Shown here: one piece after another, positions 6,045 through 7,409 of the stretch
Layout of the letters: the number at the start of each line of letters is the position of its first letter
How positions within the stretch are numbered: the first letter of the stretch is position 1
Source: an uncultured Alphaproteobacteria bacterium
GTDB lineage: Bacteria > Pseudomonadota > Alphaproteobacteria > RF32 > CAG-239
Assembly: GCA_910580155.1 (NCBI GenBank)
Contig: CAJTWX010000069.1
Location: 1-7,409, forward strand
Direction of reading: 5' to 3'
Length of the DNA stretch: 7,409 nucleotides
Program-made: the position numbers and the translations under genes
Notes under the pieces: generated by a model
Seen by the model: the letters and a program-made list of their open reading frames with translations, nothing else
Told to the model about the DNA's origin: nothing
Databases searched by the model: none

Positions 6045-6962
6045 TTAAAAAGCTATGCCATATTTAGCCTGAGTTTCTTTGGCATATTTCCACCACAACG
6101 GCTTTAAGTAAGGCTGATTAAACCAATCTGTCCACGGTTTATGACCGGCAAAGTGAAGAATCGCCGCTTTTTCATAGACAGCTTGCGGCGTTTGAGGCAT
6201 ATTTTCTTGCCAAAATGCGCTTAAGAAATCTATTTCCTTTTCTTCAAAAAAGACACTATTACAATTATAGCGGTAAGAAACGGGCTTTACTTTGCCTGCA
6301 AATACGACATTCAAAACGTCTTGGTCACCGAATATATCGTTATGCGTATTAAAATAGATGACGGCTTTTTTTATTATCTCATCTTTACGCATTTGTTCCA
6401 GATTCAGGAGCATTACGCCGCTATTAAAATAAAGCTCTTTGTTTCGCAAATTCAGCTCCGTGATGTGTTCTGGATATTGATACATCAGCCCGTCTTTAAC
6501 GGCTGCTGCATAACGGCCGGTTATGTTTGTTTGATATATATCCGACAAATCTTCCTGCACCAGTGTGTCGGCATCCAGATACAAAACCTTTTTAACACCT
6601 TTAAGATATTCGGCAATAAACAATTTTTGCAAAGCTACTTCAAAGGCTCCGAAACGCCCAAGACGCGAAACATTCAATTTATGCTCCTGTGCCGGATATA
6701 TGTTTATATGCACGTTTTCCTGTTCTATCCGTTTGATTTTAATTTTGTCTTCGGGGGTGAAATCTTTGGCAATGATATGAACATTATATATTGTATCCGG
6801 ATGTTTGTTTTTCAGCGCTGAATGAAGTGAGACCATTACATACGGCACATACTGCGAATCGGACATATAAGCAATATTCACAACCGGTTTGCGATATAAA
6901 TACAGCCCACTTATAAAAACCAGAATCAAAACCACAACGGTAATAGCACGCTTTTTAGTCAT
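6045..6962 (-). CDS. Family 8 glycosyltransferase with N-terminal membrane anchor
   Basis: GT8 retaining glycosyltransferase related to lipopolysaccharide core galactosyl/glucosyltransferases (WaaI/WaaJ/WaaO type) and general-stress GspA-like proteins; donor and acceptor sugars cannot be told. The 305 residues begin with basic MTKKR and a hydrophobic stretch (about 6-22), a membrane anchor or signal peptide, unusual for LPS core enzymes. The GT-A domain follows: VNIAYMSDSQYVPYVMVSLHS (28-48), the metal-binding DxD in YLDAD (128-132), YFNSGVMLLNL (178-188), GDQDVLN (212-218), the YRYNCNSVFF segment (230-239) and HFAGHKPW (270-277). All GT8 signature parts are intact. ATG 6962 is favoured over TTG 6965 because AAGGA lies six bases before it. 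The ATG overlaps the stop of the upstream paralogue by one base (TGATG), so the two are coupled and probably arose by tandem duplication. Confidence 0.93.
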   Translation of the reverse strand: MTKKRAITVVVLILVFISGLYLYRKPVVNIAYMSDSQYVPYVMVSLHSALKNKHPDTIYNVHIIAKDFTPEDKIKIKRIEQENVHINIYPAQEHKLNVSRLGRFGAFEVALQKLFIAEYLKGVKKVLYLDADTLVQEDLSDIYQTNITGRYAAAVKDGLMYQYPEHITELNLRNKELYFNSGVMLLNLEQMRKDEIIKKAVIYFNTHNDIFGDQDVLNVVFAGKVKPVSYRYNCNSVFFEEKEIDFLSAFWQENMPQTPQAVYEKAAILHFAGHKPWTDWFNQPYLKPLWWKYAKETQAKYGIAF

Positions 6963-7409
6963 CAATAATCCTTGATTTGATTATAATATCTGAACCACAA
7001 CTCTTTCAGATATTCGGGTTTATAATTTTCCTGCCACGGTTTATCTCCGGCATAATGCAGGATAGCAGCATTTTCGTAGATATTAAATGTATCTTTCGGC
7101 AAAGGCTCACCAAAATAACCGCTTAAAAATTCTAAATCATCCGCCTCAAAAAAGGTGCTGATGCAATTATAGCGATATGACATCAGTTTTAATTTATCGC
7201 CAAACACGACATTTAAAACATCTTGGTCACCGAAAAAATCTTCGTGGGTTTTAATGTATTCCACCAATTTGGCAGTCATATTATCTTCACGCTGGCGTTT
7301 AAGATTATGGAGCATCACACCACTGTTAAAATAAAAGCCGCGCTTATCAAGCCCTATTTCCGCCATTTCTTTGGGAAAACGCTGGCGGAAATCAGTTGCC
7401 GAAAAACCT
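6962..7409 (-). CDS. Family 8 glycosyltransferase paralogue, 5' part outside window
   Basis: The C-terminal 148 residues of a second GT8 enzyme are visible; the frame stays open to the right edge (GFSATDFRQRFPKE precedes the internal Met at 7366), so that Met is not the true start. Recognisable parts are FYFNSGVMLHNL, FFGDQDVLNVVFGDK, MSYRYNCISTFFEAD, AAILHYAGDKPW and KELWFRYYNQ, aligning colinearly with the downstream GT8 (roughly half the residues identical by eye). The DxD site and any N-terminal membrane anchor lie beyond the window. Its TGA overlaps the next ATG by one base. The pair probably adds successive sugars to the same surface glycan, but that is inference; GT8 specificity cannot be read from sequence. 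Confidence 0.9.
   Translation of the reverse strand, partial: GFSATDFRQRFPKEMAEIGLDKRGFYFNSGVMLHNLKRQREDNMTAKLVEYIKTHEDFFGDQDVLNVVFGDKLKLMSYRYNCISTFFEADDLEFLSGYFGEPLPKDTFNIYENAAILHYAGDKPWQENYKPEYLKELWFRYYNQIKDY

Noticed and set aside
6321..6821. 166-residue plus-strand frame
   Set aside because: It is the antisense shadow of the intact GT8 gene, which has every family motif. The plus-strand product is rich in Phe, Ile and Cys, has no recognisable motif and no ribosome site.
6963..6965. TTG start adding one residue to the GT8 gene
   Set aside because: The spacing from AAGGA would be only three bases, while ATG 6962 has normal spacing.
7364..7366. ATG at 7366 as start of the right-hand GT8
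   Set aside because: The frame is open to the window edge with GT8-like residues, and the catalytic half of the enzyme must lie upstream, so this Met is internal.
1..7409. CRISPR array, insertion sequence or defence system
   Set aside because: No regularly spaced repeats, transposase motifs or long terminal inverted repeats were found, and nearly all DNA is taken up by identified housekeeping genes.

Overview
The window carries a compact stretch of chromosome from a Gram-negative bacterium, most likely an alphaproteobacterium. The evidence is the mtaB–ftsY pair in tandem, a short FtsY without an acidic A domain, a periplasmic L,D-transpeptidase of the YafK/ErfK type and GT8 lipopolysaccharide-type glycosyltransferases. 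Base composition is moderate to AT-leaning by eye. The lineage is an inference; a host- or gut-associated uncultured alphaproteobacterium would fit. Every recognisable gene lies on the minus strand.

Right part, read in transcription direction (high to low coordinates): a 5'-truncated family 8 glycosyltransferase (7409–6962), a second complete GT8 paralogue touching it (6962–6045), a MiaB-like tRNA methylthiotransferase mtaB (5980–4952), the SRP receptor ftsY (4948–4034), the exonuclease VII large subunit xseA (4037–2649) and the undecaprenyl-diphosphatase uppP/bacA (2607–1798). Gaps are tiny (3 nt between mtaB and ftsY, a 4-nt ATGA overlap between ftsY and xseA, 41 nt before uppP). This looks like one operon or two, with a candidate internal promoter before mtaB. 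Functionally it mixes surface-glycan synthesis (GT8 pair, uppP lipid-carrier recycling), membrane-protein targeting (ftsY), tRNA modification (mtaB) and DNA repair (xseA).

Middle part: a tRNA-Leu(CAG) gene (1749–1664) with its own near-consensus promoter and a strong intrinsic terminator. It is followed by about 330 bases without a clear gene. That gap holds a second perfect hairpin followed by a short T tract and an unexplained 92-codon open frame without an ATG, which may be a gene remnant or a small transcript.

Left part: mutY (1332–319), the adenine glycosylase that removes A opposite 8-oxoguanine, translationally coupled through an ATGA overlap to a secreted L,D-transpeptidase (322–1) that runs off the window.

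No mobile element, CRISPR array or obvious defence system was found. The most interesting points are an MtaB that ends before the usual TRAM domain, the membrane-anchored tandem GT8 genes, and the open frame and hairpins behind the tRNA. Most of the window is ordinary housekeeping DNA.
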